From the NCBI GenBank assembly GCA_013399115.1, contig VXAA01000953.1, positions 62,228 to 126,227 on the forward strand: a DNA stretch of 64,000 nucleotides, given 5' to 3'. Positions 13,701 to 25,847 of the stretch are shown here, in pieces. A program made the translations under genes and the position numbers. The first letter of the stretch is position 1. Every line of letters begins with the position of its first letter. Origin of the DNA: Anseranas semipalmata (taxonomy: Eukaryota; Chordata; Aves; Anseriformes; Anseranatidae). The notes below the pieces were generated by a model, which did no database searches, had not been told where the DNA came from, and saw only the letters and a list, made by a program, of their open reading frames with translations.

Positions 13701-16700
13701 AAAGTTTCAGCATTATGTTTTTAAAATCTCACCGGTGTCCAAGGTATATATTTCTTTCGCAGTAAAAATTACTTAGAGTGCACTATAAATGCACAGACAC
13801 AGATCAATGCTGAACATCTGGTTAAAATAAATTACAGTCTTATTTTGCAAATAAAAGTTCCTAGGGTCTACATGACAAAGTCTGGCCAGCATAACTATCT
13901 CATGGGGAAAAAATCACATCCCTAGCCTACAAAGATAACTATTTTGGCATGATTCCTCTCCCCACTATGTAGACTTACGTAGACTTAACACCAAATAGTG
14001 GAGTCCTTCTGCCAGTGCATCTCACATTGTTTGGGAGGTATTTCAACCATGCTGGTAGCCTCCTTCAACTGGTATAAGCCACGTCTCCATCAGGTGATTT
14101 GGCCAGAGCAGTGACACCAGCAAAGCCTCTGTAGTACAAAATAACCCTTTTTCTTCTGCTACTAGTCTCTAATGTTTTTCAGTTTTAAAGCTTTCCACTA
14201 GGAAAGGAAACACGCAGACTTTGCACCCTTTCTTGTATCAGCAGTGCATTATTTCCTTTTATAGAGGAATTTAAATAAGCATATGGGTGGGAGGTGTGTC
14301 TCTTTCAAACATCCCGATGGTACTTGCTTTTGGGTGGGAGGAAGGGCTAAGGAGGAGGAAAGAGCAGATGGGCCTGGCAATGGGAATTAGCACTTCTGCT
14401 GTGGGATGCCTGTTGTTTGTTTTGGGGTTGGTTTTGGAGGTGCAGGGGCAGAGATTATTTGCATTTCGTTAAGCCTTCATATTTTGTTTTTGCATGGTGG
14501 CATTTGAATAAATCTAACGGTCATAGTTAATGGGTTACAACTGTGCATGCAAATGAATTTAAGAGCTGTTTTGCATAGCAAAACAAAGTCCTTCAATCTG
14601 TTTGTGAATCATATCCTTACACCCTGATTTTCCTTGTTCTTTTCATACGGTCCCTGTTAGCTCTTACCTGACAACAGTTGCCAAAGGACTTTCTGGATGA
14701 ACAGAAAAATTGAAGATTTACCAGCCAGCCCTAACCTATGAGTGCCTGTTGGGCAAGGCAACTCATAAAGCCGGGTGGGGCCCACCGTAGGATTCAGCTC
14801 ATTGTAGCAACAGGCAGCTTTCACCTGTACTATTTAGACAATTGACTTTGTCTAATATTCCCATTTGCCTCAGTCTGCACGGACTCTCCCAACTCCTTCC
14901 CCTGCTCGGTCACCCTTCACTGGTCTCCCACATCTTGTGGTTTTGTGCAAGTGGTGAGCAGAAGAGAAAGGATGAGGAGGAGGAGTGGAGAGGAGGCACC
15001 CGGACGAAAAACAATCATTCCTGAGCCAATGCAGACCGGGAACTTCCCCTTATATTAATTTCCCATTACCACTTAGCTGTGAAACGGTGAAAACATGGGG
15101 CAAGCCACCGAGAGGCCTTCAGGAACAGTACAAAGTAGAACAGCCTCACGAGGCAATTCAGAAGTGCATTTGCACACTGATGCCAGTGATCTTCACACCC
15201 TTGTGAGCTAAGTGATGGAAGGGGGGCTTACAGCTCGCTCCACCGGGCTGCCTGACTGCCAGGACACGTCTGCCTCCCCTGCAGCTGATGCTGGCACACA
15301 GCACCCACCAGGGTACAGCGCACAAGGGCTGGCTCAGGAAATAGCAAGAGAAAGCAGCGACCAAAAAACTCTACCTCGTCTCTTCCTCAAATAAGGCTTT
15401 TACAGGTGAGCAAAAATGGTTTGGGCTGCTAATGAAGTGTAGCTCGCCAAAGAAAACACATGCACAAGTTCATATGTTCCAGGTGGCCGCTGGTAGAAGC
15501 ATAACTGCCCGCTTAAGTCTTCAGCATTTTTTATTTGGCTTAAGGTTTTTTTGTGCTTATTCGTTAAATTGCAGATTTATCGTAAGGTTACTTTATCATA
15601 AGCTAACCTTTGCTGTTTCATTCCCCTGGTAAATCAGTTGATTGTCACAGGATCTAAAAAAAACCTAAAGCCCGCTTCAAGCCATGCGAGGAATGCGTGG
15701 CATTTCTGAAGAAGGTGCCACTAGGTTCGCCTGAACTTTTACCAGGGGTTGCTGCAGCAGCGCAGCGTTGACCGGCACAGGGCAGGAGCGCTGCGGCTGC
15801 AGCAACACTGCTGTGCTGCTGGAGCTCAAGGCTGAGTGCAAGGCAGGCACGCCAAAGGTATCTGGATCAGAACTCAATGTTTAGACAGCAAACAGGGGAT
15901 CAAGTATTTCCCTAAGAGATGTTAAAACAAGCAGCAGAAAAAATGCATGACTGGTCCCTCGTGGTTCAGCTGATGGCACAACCTGCTCAGACTAGTTCAA
16001 TTTCACCCTTCGCATTCACGTGCGCTGCCTGTTCTGGCAGAGACCACTCTGAGCAAGCCCTTCCTTGGCAAACTCTTGATCTTTCTGTCTTTCTTTTCCC
16101 TGTTTACCTCAGCTAATACCTGCACCTCGAGCCCTTTCACAGCACAGCTGGATACATTTATTAAACAAAACCCTCCATTGCTGAAGCGGTGGGCTGATGA
16201 CAAAAGCTGTGCCAAAGCACTTTGAACATTTCTACAAGCAGCTACTTTCAGTTCCCATTTCTCAGACTGTTACACGATTTAACTCTTTTGCAGCAGCCAG
16301 AGAGTGACAGACGCTGGCAGCTGGAGCACGCAGGGAACATAATAGTGTATGTGTTCATATTTCCCTTTATCACCAAAATACCAGCCAGAGTTAAATTTTC
16401 AAATTTAGGCTTTTGATTTAGGTAGGCTATTTACAGTGTAAGGGCACTCAAATTGAAAGTAAATTACTAGCAAGACTGAGAATTTAGACAAGACTTGGAG
16501 AGAAACGGGCCTGTGTTGTCAATCAGACACATTTTGTCATTATTTTTATTTTAGAGTCATTCTAAAGATTTGTCCGTGGGCCCAATACATCGTGCTTCTT
16601 TGCAAAGAATACAGTTGTGTGATGTTACAGTATGAGTTGCCTTAGCAACTCTGTGATGCTTGATCTGTCCTCCAAAGTGATCCACAAATCACTGTGAGTG

Positions 16701-18126
16701 TTTGATAAGTTTACCTTTGTATGTGAATGTAAACTCTTTAGAAGTGGTTTGATAAATTTGGCTAGAAGAAGATGACCTAAAACTGAATGGGTCTCAGTGC
16801 AACTGAGATTTGTGAAAATACATGCAATTTTTTTCTACGTATGAATTATATACAGCTTCTAGCATGAAACCCAAGTAGTATAACTCCAGAAGCTAAAACT
16901 AGGGCTGCTAAATATCGATGTAAGGAAATAGCTAATTGGTTGAATGGGCTCATAAACCTGCAGAAGCTCTGAAAAATCTGTGAGAAGAACTTGTCAAGGA
17001 CTGAGTAGAGCAGCTTTGACCCTGTTGTTTGAACATGGAGGATTTTGTCCAGACTGCCTTCTTGCCTTCTTTCTCTCCTTAATGCTAATATTGCTCCCTC
17101 AAAAGTGGCACCCATTAAATACCACCAACAAGCTGCTGCAGTGACACTACAGCCGATGCCAGAAATACCTCATTTTAGTGTGGGCCTTTCCAGGAATAAG
17201 AAAACCAGGCAGCCTCCCCTAGGTCTGGGCTTTTGCATATTGCAGAGCCATGTCTAACTGAATTAAGTAGAGATGCCAAGATGAAATTGCTGAAACATTT
17301 CTCATGCTGACTTGGTTTAACAAGAATGCAGCTTCGTCTGAACACTGCATGGCTTTCCATGCAAGTTGAATGATCTCCACCTTACAAACCCCACATTTAA
17401 AAAGAGATGGCTTGACCATTCCCCATAGCCTGGGTTTATCCTTCATCTCTCACAATTCTGGAGGAAATCTGTCTGCCACCATGTTCACTCTCCAGAAGCA
17501 TGGACAAGAACTGTCATCCCCTTTACTATCACCAGTCAGATTTATATATTTCTAACCATATGCATCAGTTTTTATGAACAAATCTAACTGCAATTAGTCT
17601 TTACTCCTTAGATGTCTCCATCTGAGTGCCAAGTTTAGTCAGCCTTACACAAATAATATTTCCATTGATTTGAATTTACATGGACTTCAGTGAGAGCCTG
17701 GTATCAGTAGGAGCTGCAAGATTTGCCCCCAAGACCACAGGCTCACCAGTGGAGGTATTTAAACAGATAGCAAGAACAAGGAACAAGGAACAAAGAACTT
17801 AGGTGAGAACACTATGATGAGAACCAGTTTTGTCCAAAGACAGAAACCTCAGATATCATTGGAGAAACAAAAGGGTATGCAGGCAGCAACTAATCTAAGC
17901 TGCAGAGCTAAGACTATGTAGGGTATTGCAAAAACAGAGAATCCAGAATAGATCCATTTCTACCACAGGCAAAGGTGAGGGGCAAAAAAAAACCAAAACC
18001 CCACCATGGATGGGGATTTGATCAGGCGTACACATGCCAAAGCCACTCCCTGGGCAGGTTCCCCGCCAGTGGTCAGCAGGGTGGTGTGGTGACACTTCTT
18101 TTCCTGCGCATTATAATTTGATAAAG

Positions 18127-18169
18127 TGCACCTGGCTGGAGTGCCAGCATGTCAGCACTCCCAGGTGCA
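18127..18169. other. Inverted repeat with paired E-boxes
   Basis: TGCACCTG at 18,127-18,134 pairs with CAGGTGCA at 18,162-18,169, and GGAGTGC at 18,138-18,144 pairs with GCACTCC at 18,055+100 to 18,161 (that is 18,155-18,161). The result is a 15-bp stem with a 3-nt bulge (18,135-18,137) and a 10-nt loop. Each outer arm carries a CACCTG/CAGGTG E-box core, the type bound by SNAI/ZEB/E-protein factors. The structure is seen directly; any regulatory role is inference. Confidence 0.5.
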
Positions 18170-18959
18170 AAAAGATATCGGCTTCTCTAAAGATACCGAC
18201 CTCGTGAAACACCACACTCGGCACAACACTGTCTGGGGCTGAGCTGTCCTGATTTGCATGTCCTCGCTACTCGGGCTTGCATAAAAGACCCATGAACTCT
18301 TCAGGAGAAGAACAGCTACAGGTCTATTTTTTTATGTTCCAAGAACTTTTCTCATTAGCTTCGAGATGACATTTTAATGAGGTTTCACTGCATAGAAAAC
18401 AGGGGACGATTTAAGCAGCTCTCTCTGCTCCCTCCCTCCCCAAACCGTCTCTGAAATGAGTTACCATGTGGGATCGAAAGCTTTTGTGAGAATTTATGTC
18501 ACTCATATTGAGGCAGGGGTGAGTGAAAAGTCATTCAGCTGCTAAATCTTGGCAGCGGAGCGGATGTCATTCCCTCTCCCACCATAACAGATGGCAGAGC
18601 CGTGTCATTCAAACCTGGGCAGGTTTCTTCAAAAGCCTGGAGCTGGTGTTTGTTTGTTTGTTTTGGAGTCACAGAGAGGGCAGCATGAAATAGCTGCAAG
18701 GCAATTCCCGTTCAGTAAAATGGAAGTCTCGCCGGCTCTTCATTCAATACAATGTGGCTCAAGAGGATATCCTGTCAAACCAATGATAACGAGGGAAATA
18801 AAGTCACTTCCTCAACAGCTGTTTGATTCAGGTAGAAAAAGGAAGTCTTTACTTCCTCGTGTTTGCTCTCCCCACCACCCCCTCAGTGACAAATGCAGAA
18901 TGCCACACTGAGGCTGGCTCTTCCCGTTGCATTGTCAGGAGGGAGCAGCCGTGTCATTA

Positions 18960-19400
18960 ATGCTTCGCCGGGCGCAGCATATGGGAAGTGTTTACTCCTC
19001 TGCAGCCTAGCAGCTAGGCCCGGCCTCTCGGGCAGGGATGGAGGCTGAGCTGCAGAAGGACCGAGACTAAATAAACCCCAAGTGCGAGTAAAGAATGTTT
19101 GTGTAATTAAAGAGGACATTTGTTTCTTGGGTCAGCGCGGCCAAATTTGCGCCAGCGGAAGAGCGGGGTAGTGTGATCCGGAGCCTCTGTTTCGAGACGG
19201 CCCTGACACGAGGCGCCGTCGCACCTCCTGACCCACCCAGGCCGACAACCTCCATTTTGGCCCCGGGTTTCCCTGTGAAGCTGCGCAGTGCCAGCCAGGA
19301 TCGGGGTCTGGCCTGCCTGTGGGGGGCTCAGCAGGCAGGAGGGGCTCTCGGCATGCCCCTGGCCTGCCAGCCAAGCCCGGGCAGGTGAGGCAGGCATCTC
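18960..19400. other. GC-rich, CpG-containing intronic patch
   Basis: The patch contains several CpG dinucleotides and long open frames on both strands, unlike its flanks. No splice-bounded exon is evident. It could be an intronic enhancer or alternative promoter, but nothing in the sequence decides this. Confidence 0.35.
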
Positions 19401-22400
19401 GGGCGTGTGGGTACCAGGAGGAGCTTAGGCAGAGCATCCTTCACTCCTCCACTCCCATCTTTCCTGCTGCGTGGAAACGGTCAATGTGAATTGAGGCAGT
19501 AAACCAACGACAGACCGATTTGACTTCATAAAAGCTTCTAAAGAAATTACTCTCAAAAAACTTACAGGGCTGAATGAAGAGTTCTTTTCCATATAATTTT
19601 TAACTGCCCTGATATAATTTTACATCCAGGATATAACTTTCCATTAAATTTTAAATAGGCACGTCTTAAAATAAAGGCCTACAACCTTTTTCTTTCCAAT
19701 TGTGTAAGATTTCCAGAAAGGTTGACCAAGCCAGGACTTGCCTCTGTCTATTTGCCAAGGGGACCCTTGCTTTCATTATAAAGACTGCTTTTCAGAGGAC
19801 ATGAAGTGTTTCAAGCAATTTTGTTAATCTTATTTGTTTTAGTGCAGATTCTCTTATTTTAAACAGACTGTTTTAGGTGACAAAAATCCAGTGACAAATA
19901 CATAGGTTTATAGAAGGAGAGAAACCTTATGAAACAGTTGGGATTCTGTTTAGGGTTCTCTTTGTGCTAAAATAGTTTCCAGTAATGGGTCATACTTCCC
20001 TCCCCCCTCTCCTTGTTTTACTACATAAAATGGACATGTGTTTATTTAAAACAGGTTTGAAACTTAAACAAATAGTGACAGGCTGTTCAAACAAGCTTCG
20101 GAAATAGGCCTAATCAGGATGTTTGAGAAGGGGAGGGGGAATGATCATAAAGAGCTACTTGTAATATATAGTGCAGACACCATTAGGTTGGGTTCATGTT
20201 ATTGTTGTAATAATCTCAGATGAAAAAGTACATGCATGCCACACAGTTTTTGTTAGCATTCCTCTTTTGAACCATAGGTTATGCCACACTTTTGCCTGGT
20301 CTTCAAATTTTTCTGTAACCCTCTGTCCATCCTCATAGCAAGTACCAGGATCTCACTGAATCATTAGAAATGGCCTTCCAAGCAAACTGGGCTGAATGTT
20401 CCTAAACTGAGGTAGAAGGAAGGCACAAAATACACTCATTTGCAGTTGATCCTCTGTATGCTTCGGCTGTCATAACTATACAGAAGTGAGACCCAGCCCA
20501 CAGAAAGAAACCATGGAAATGTAACATTAAAATATTTTCACATGACTTGCATTTCCATGTGTTTTTTTTTTTCATCATTTCCTCTCTTTTCCACCCATAA
20601 TATCACCAAGTGTTGAACTTTACCCTTCTTGTATTTTTATAAGGCCTGATCTTGAACTCCCTATCCAGACAAAGCTCCCATGGAAGTCAGTGAGTCTGCA
20701 CTGGCGGCAACAGGATTTAGCCCAGTCTGTAACATTTTAGGATATTGTGTTACTTCATAGCCTTAAGGAGAAATAAAGGAAGCTTTCCAAAGAGCTGCAC
20801 AGCAAACTCTGTGCTTTTCAGCTCTGCAACAGCACGGCAGAATATTAAGGCCAGAGTTTACAAATGTGTATTTCAAAAACCAGGCAGCTACGCAAAAGTT
20901 GCCAAATTTTCTTAGGAATGAACAGTTTGCATTAAGACATTCCCCCCAAAGGTTAAGCTGCTTTCACTTAAGAATATACCCTTGGATACCCAAGATTGAA
21001 AATGGTTGCCTGGAGGAACAAGCATTGAGAAATAACAGAAGGAACATGATTCAGGTCAATCTGCGGGCCAAATCCTATAGCTGTTCTGTTACTGACACAC
21101 TCTTACCTAAAACATGCACCAATATTACTTAATGTAAAGACACGTTTTGAAATTACATACGTTTTATTTATTGGAGTCTCAATCAGCAACTAGTGAACAG
21201 GCAAATGGCACAATATAAAAAAAACCTTACACGCCCTCTCGTGGTATAACCACAAATGCTCTTATTCTGACAATAACTAGAGAAGGCTAATGATGAAGGC
21301 TAATTTCACATTTGTAATTTATGGAAAATACACCTGACTGAAAGGTTTATATGAATGGTTCAGACCTTTCTGTCTTAGTTCCTGCAATAATCCATGACAT
21401 ACATGCATTTTTAGAAGGCAGGTTACCTCCTAGGGTAGTAATATTATAAAACATCTAAAGGCATCATAGCATAAATAGAGAATGTTTACTTTTACAAAGA
21501 ATTGGAAACCTAGAGTAATAGAGAGGGATGGAAAAACCCACACTAGATAGCTATTTCATGGGTTTATCTCAGCAGTTTGAGTGCAGAACTTGACTGGTTG
21601 CAAAAGAAAAGAGTTGTCCTAAACCCTGTTATAAGTTGTGTCCCATTTTTTAAGTCATTCAGCTTCACTAATTATCACATTCATGCAACACAGTGTGATT
21701 TACCTCTCAGAATGCTCTGAAGTTTCATGTTTGTAAGGAATCACAGGCACCTTGAAAGAAACACATTAAGCTCAGGGTGTTACCAATCTGATCACTAGCC
21801 TAGTCAAATCCCGTTGTATTTATGGACCACAAAAACTTTCATACTTGAACAGGCTTTCCATTCGGTGCCTACATACATCGCCAGACATTCTCACAGCAGC
21901 TTTATAAAACAGCTCTCCATACACACAGGACTGCAGCTTGAAGGAGGAAACCCAACGTGTTTTGGGCTCAGGGCGAGGATTTCCTTTACACCTCATGCAA
22001 GGTGACTTGTGGGCAGCTCTGAGAAGTGGCCGTCCCTCTGCCACCGTATGTTTCCCCTCCTCTTCCTCATGCTGAATGTAGTGGCTGTAGGCTCCAGGGC
22101 AAATCAGGCTGACAAGACAACCACATGGAGAAATAGCTCGTTTTCAGGGCTGCGTTACTTTTGTGCCAGATCAGCTGGTCAACCCGACTGACCCTGCAGC
22201 CAGACCACTGCTACATCCCAGGAGTGACTAGCAGGAGCACAGGACCGAGGTGTCACCCCTTCTGGTGACAGTCATGAAAGACCAGCAGGGGCACAACACA
22301 GAACTGCACCTTAACAGCTTTAATTCACATAGAAGAAACATCTGAGTGGCTGCTACCTGTAGTCTTCTGAACCCATCCCTAGGGAACCCAATAAATAGTG

Positions 22401-22700
22401 CCTTATTTTCAGCAAAATAGATGCCCCATGTCCAGTGGAAACAAAAGGTTTGGAGAATGAAGTTCCATTTACTTCCTTTGTGTATTTTTGTATATATACA
22501 TTCAGGAGCCCAAAGGGAGGTACTCATATTTAAAAATGCTGTTCCTGTATTTTTTGTTAGACTGGGCATGCCTAAAGCAGATGTCAGACTGTAAGTAATT
22601 ACAGTAATATTTGTAAAGAAATAGGCAGGAGAACTTTGTGCTAAGCACTGCACAAAAACATAGCTCCCAAACCACTATTTTAAAAGGTTTGTGTGTTTTT

Positions 22701-22850
22701 TCTTTTCTTTTCTTTTCTTTTCTTTTCTTTTCTTTTCTTTTCTTTTCTTTTCTTTTCTTTTCTTTTCTTTTCTTTTCTTTTCTTTTCTTTTCTTTTCTTT
22801 TCTTTTCTTTTCTTTTCTTTTCTTTTCTTTTCTTTTCTTTTCTTTTCTTT
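22701..22850. repeat. (TCTTT)30 pentanucleotide microsatellite
   Basis: This is a perfect run of 30 TCTTT units (AAAGA/AAAAG on the minus strand), flanked by short T-rich edges. It lies in the last BCL2 intron and ends 93 bp before the exon 3 acceptor, so it sits just upstream of the likely branch-point and pyrimidine-tract region. It creates spurious long open frames (Lys/Arg/Glu-rich on minus, Phe/Leu/Ser-rich on plus) that are not genes. Confidence 0.98.
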
Positions 22851-22943
22851 TTTTCCGCTGGATGACCATTGCACATGAAGAAGTTCCCCTCCCTCTCTTA
22901 AAAAGTTACTGTAGTTCTGATATTGCTTTATTTCCCTTTCTAG

Positions 22944-23078
22944 GATGCCTTCGTGGAGTTGTATGGCAACAGCATGAGGCCTTTGTTCGATTTCTCCTGG
23001 ATCTCTCTGAAGACTATCCTGAGTCTGGTTCTGGTGGGAGCTTGCATCACTCTTGGCGCTTATCTTGGACATAAGTAG
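22944..23078 (+). CDS. BCL2: BCL2 apoptosis regulator, terminal coding exon (partial gene)
   Basis: The exon encodes the last 44 residues of BCL2, the anti-apoptotic protein that binds BAX/BAK and BH3-only proteins on mitochondrial outer and ER membranes. It opens with DAFVELYG, the second half of the BH2 helix, continues through RPLFDFSW, and ends in the hydrophobic tail anchor ([18 protein letters not shown]) with HK and a TAG stop at 23,076-23,078. The acceptor is CCCTTTCTAG at 22,934-22,943. The exon begins in phase 0 with an Asp codon, matching the human junction where the alpha and beta isoforms diverge after Trp195. The reading frame is intact and I see no missing residues. The upstream exon (BH4, BH3, BH1 and the start of BH2) lies outside the window. 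The anchor differs from the mammalian one only by conservative changes, by my recollection. Confidence 0.97.
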   Translation, partial: DAFVELYGNSMRPLFDFSWISLKTILSLVLVGACITLGAYLGHK

Positions 23079-23190
23079 AGTCACCCAGTTTATCGTGGAT
23101 TACAAAAGTCTTTCAAAACAGCAAAATAATATTTTTTTTTTGTAGCACAATGGTATTTTATGAGCAAAACAACTTCCTGGCTAAAGATTA

Positions 23191-23265
23191 AATCAGCTAT
23201 TACTGCCAAAGGAAATATCATTTATTTTTACATTGCAGGAAAATTATTTATTAAAAGATATTTAC
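23191..23265 (+). promoter_or_regulatory. BCL2: BCL2 AU-rich element
   Basis: Several ATTTA pentamers and ATTTATTTT-like stretches lie about 110-190 nt after the stop codon. The preceding bases (ATCAGCTATTACTGCC) match the known conserved AU-rich segment of mammalian BCL2 mRNA, which controls mRNA stability through ARE-binding proteins. The mammalian function is established; its operation here is inferred from similarity. Confidence 0.75.
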
Positions 23266-24892
23266 ATTTTAACCTGCTATTTTCAGAAACTCTGCAAGTT
23301 GTATCTGTCATCACATCATGTTGTTATTCGTAACTTTAATGAGCCCTAAAGTCTCTTAGGTTCTTTTTTTTTTTTTTTTAATTAATGCAGCTGGCTGGAT
23401 TATTTTATCTCTGAAAAGCAAATATACTGACAAAGACCTACCTGCTTACACTTAGGAAGGCAGTTACTTGAGCTGCTAAAGCCTGTGTAATTGTGTTAAT
23501 TTTCCTTGCATTTTTTGGATGGCTGCGAGGGATCTGAAAGAAAAGGTCAGTGTGAACAAAGTTCTAACCCTGTCCTGCCAGCAAGAACTGACAGAGTAAA
23601 CAGCTCAACATGGTACATACGTGCAGTCAAAATGGCAACTTCTTGAAGGACACTTGGCTATCCCTACAGTTCGAAATATGATTGCCTATGCCTTGTAAAC
23701 ATGCGTTTTCAAGTTACTAGTTGTGCCATCACATCATAGTCATAATAGTATCATCCAATACCCTAATATGTGTCAACTGAAATAATGTTTTAATAGAAGT
23801 GTGAAGTTAAATCTTTGGGGCTTGCAGGAAATTACTGTTCCAATGATTTTCTCAGCAGTAAAACGTTTTCGCAGCTACTGATAGAAACATCAGGAGACCT
23901 TAAGTGCCTGCTTCGACAGAGCAGAGCTGGAGTCTGAAGACCTGACCTGTGTCCCACTTCAGTGGGCTCATATCTGCAACTAATCCTGTTTACTTACGGA
24001 GCTCCTCCAGGGGTTTGAAGCCAATTAAATGTGGTCTCTAAATCCCTGTAAGTTGAAAAAGATTTTAATTTTATTTGGCAAGAAGCAGACCTCAGCTGAG
24101 TTACAAATTAGCTCTGACTATCCTTGTTTATCAAACTGGACACCAAAATCAAGCTCATTTTTATAACAAAAAAAAAAAAGAAAGTGAGCTTTATCCTCCT
24201 GCCCCTCGCCCTCAAAATTATTTCATGCTAATAATTTCCTAAGACTGTCTGTGGAAGAGAAGATGATGAAGAAACTGCAACTCCTCTATCTGGACAGAGA
24301 CTCTCTGACACCTCGATCGCACAGGTGCCTGCTGTCATTTCAAGCGAAAACAGGGTGGAGGAAAAGGGGGGGATGAAGTCATCTGCCCCTGTTATAAAAG
24401 CAAATACAAATACAAATAAAACTCAAATACAATTAATGCAGAATACTCGATATACGGTTTTATAAACAGAGCTGTGTTCTGAGACCAGATGTGTCAATGT
24501 ATGTCAAAGCGGGGCTTTCCATGTGCTCGGAGGGGGCCAGAATTGCTGATGAAGCAGAAGAATCCGAGTGTGTTGCATGGACTGCTCTGAGTAATGGAAA
24601 TCTCCATCTTCAATCAAGCACTCCTATTTTTTCTACGAAACTTTTGAAATCTGGGATTTGTGGGTAAATGGACATCCAGAAATAGAAAGAAAAGGTTGCA
24701 AAGCTCTGGATAACATGTACCGTACTATACAGAAGTGCTATAAGGGTGAAAAAAATGCAGTGAATAAACTGTAGATTCAACCTCAAGATTTCAGTTGGAT
24801 AACTTTGTGGCATTATATGCAAAATATCTCCATTAACTTGGGAATGTAATATGTTCAATGTTAAGGCTGAAGTTGATGTGTCTTCAAAGCTG

Positions 24893-24917
24893 CTTTTTTG
24901 TTTGTTTGTTTGTTTTT
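24893..24917 (+). repeat. (TTTG)n tract in BCL2 3' UTR
   Basis: Four to five TTTG units with T-rich edges are inserted within an otherwise mammal-like conserved UTR block. Confidence 0.8.
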
Positions 24918-25436
24918 AAGAGTTGTACATCTCAGCATTTTTACTGCTATTTAGTCGTGGCACCTACACTTTGTATGAGCAAAGATGGAACGAGCTTACC
25001 TTTCAAATTTGAAATTACTTTTAATTTTATAGAAACATATAAAGGAAATGTTTCTAAGAACACAAAAATGTGAGCTAAACTAGGCTTGATTTTAAAAAAA
25101 GAAAGAACACCATTGAACCAGAAACACCTGCAATGTTTTTAGAGTGCTTCTGTCAGAAGTGGGCATACATGTGCAGGATTCGTATGAAAAATATTTTAAA
25201 TGGGAGCAACCAAGTATTGTGGATTGAGTGTGGGCTTTGTTTTTTTCAGCCACAAAGCTGAATTTGTTTGAAGCCAATTTCAAAACTGGAATTGGCTGGT
25301 ATTGAGCTAATGTTTCATTTCACAATCTAGTCTTCGTTTCAATTTGTGCCCATACGCCCATTAAAGTTCATGAACTATTAGACCTCAAATTGTTTCAATA
25401 TTGTTTATTTTATTAAAGGTTTACATTGTCAAAAGT

Positions 25437-25442
25437 AATAAA
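25437..25442 (+). terminator. BCL2: AATAAA, possible proximal BCL2 poly(A) signal
   Basis: A canonical hexamer lies inside the 3' UTR, about 20 nt before the miR-15/16 match. Use of this site would shorten the UTR and drop that match. Only the motif is seen; usage is unknown. Confidence 0.35.
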
Positions 25443-25462
25443 AGAGTAACTATCAATTCCAG

Positions 25463-25470
25463 TGCTGCTA
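25463..25470 (+). promoter_or_regulatory. BCL2: miR-15/16-family 8-mer target site in BCL2 3' UTR
   Basis: TGCTGCTA is the full 8-mer complement of the miR-15/16/195 seed. It sits in a block aligned by eye with the human BCL2 UTR, where the GTGCTGCTAT core is the established miR-15a/16 site. Repression in this species is inferred. Confidence 0.75.
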
Positions 25471-25617
25471 TACTACAAGGATAATTTGAATGGGTTTTAT
25501 TTTTAATACCTTCCAATGGCAAAAGTTTTTTAAAGCTGCTTTAGAAATAATATGAAGAAGACACATGATACACATTTAAATGAATATTGAGGATTTTGTG
25601 TTCTGTTGTGTCTACTC

Positions 25618-25648
25618 ACTAATACACTGGACTTCCCAGTGTATTAGT
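25618..25648 (+). other. BCL2: Perfect 13-bp stem-loop in BCL2 3' UTR
   Basis: ACTAATACACTGG (25,618-25,630) and CCAGTGTATTAGT (25,636-25,648) are exact reverse complements around a 5-nt loop (ACTTC). The transcript could form a strong hairpin. The corresponding human UTR region, as I recall it, has no such inverted repeat. Confidence 0.85.
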
Positions 25649-25812
25649 TAATACCAGGCAAAAAGAAGAGTCATGATGACTGTTGATGATTTTATTTTAT
25701 TAAAGAGCTAACACAGTTTTCCCATCCTGACTGCAGAATAGTACAGTATTGTGGCTGCATTAGGTATAATGGTAGTTGATAATACATTTATTAAGAAACA
25801 TAGTAGAAACAT

Positions 25813-25820
25813 TGAATGTA
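25813..25820 (+). promoter_or_regulatory. BCL2: miR-181-family 8-mer target site in BCL2 3' UTR
   Basis: TGAATGTA is the 8-mer complement of the miR-181 seed. The surrounding bases (TTGAATGTATATAAAAGC) closely match the human UTR, and BCL2 is a known miR-181 target in mammals. Confidence 0.65.
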
Positions 25821-25841
25821 TATAAAAGCTTGAACTTCTTT

Positions 25842-25847
25842 AATAAA
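25842..25847 (+). terminator. BCL2: AATAAA, possible internal BCL2 poly(A) signal
   Basis: A canonical hexamer about 2.77 kb into the UTR, followed by a C/T-rich stretch. Usage is unknown; the distal signal at 27,745 has the better conserved context. Confidence 0.35.

Larger units (their letters stand above)
1..22943 (+). other. BCL2: BCL2 last intron (3' portion)
   Basis: This stretch is assigned as intron because it ends in a good acceptor (pyrimidine-rich tract then TAG at 22,941-22,943) directly before the BCL2 terminal coding exon, and the preceding BCL2 coding exon is not in the window. In vertebrates this intron is very long, so an exon-free 23 kb is expected. I checked the open frames of 60-160 codons here (for example 9,781-10,266 minus and 5,762-6,157 minus). 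They lack convincing splice-site pairs, overlap frames on both strands and resemble no family I know. Simple tracts, a stem-loop and two GC-rich patches are listed separately. The rest is A/T-rich intronic DNA in which I see no recognisable transposon. Confidence 0.85.

Noticed and set aside
22502..23084. Long Lys/Arg/Glu-rich (minus) and Phe/Ser-rich (plus) open frames of 60-141 codons
   Set aside because: They are translations of the (TCTTT)30 microsatellite, which has no stop in any frame. The only real coding sequence here is BCL2 22,944-23,078.
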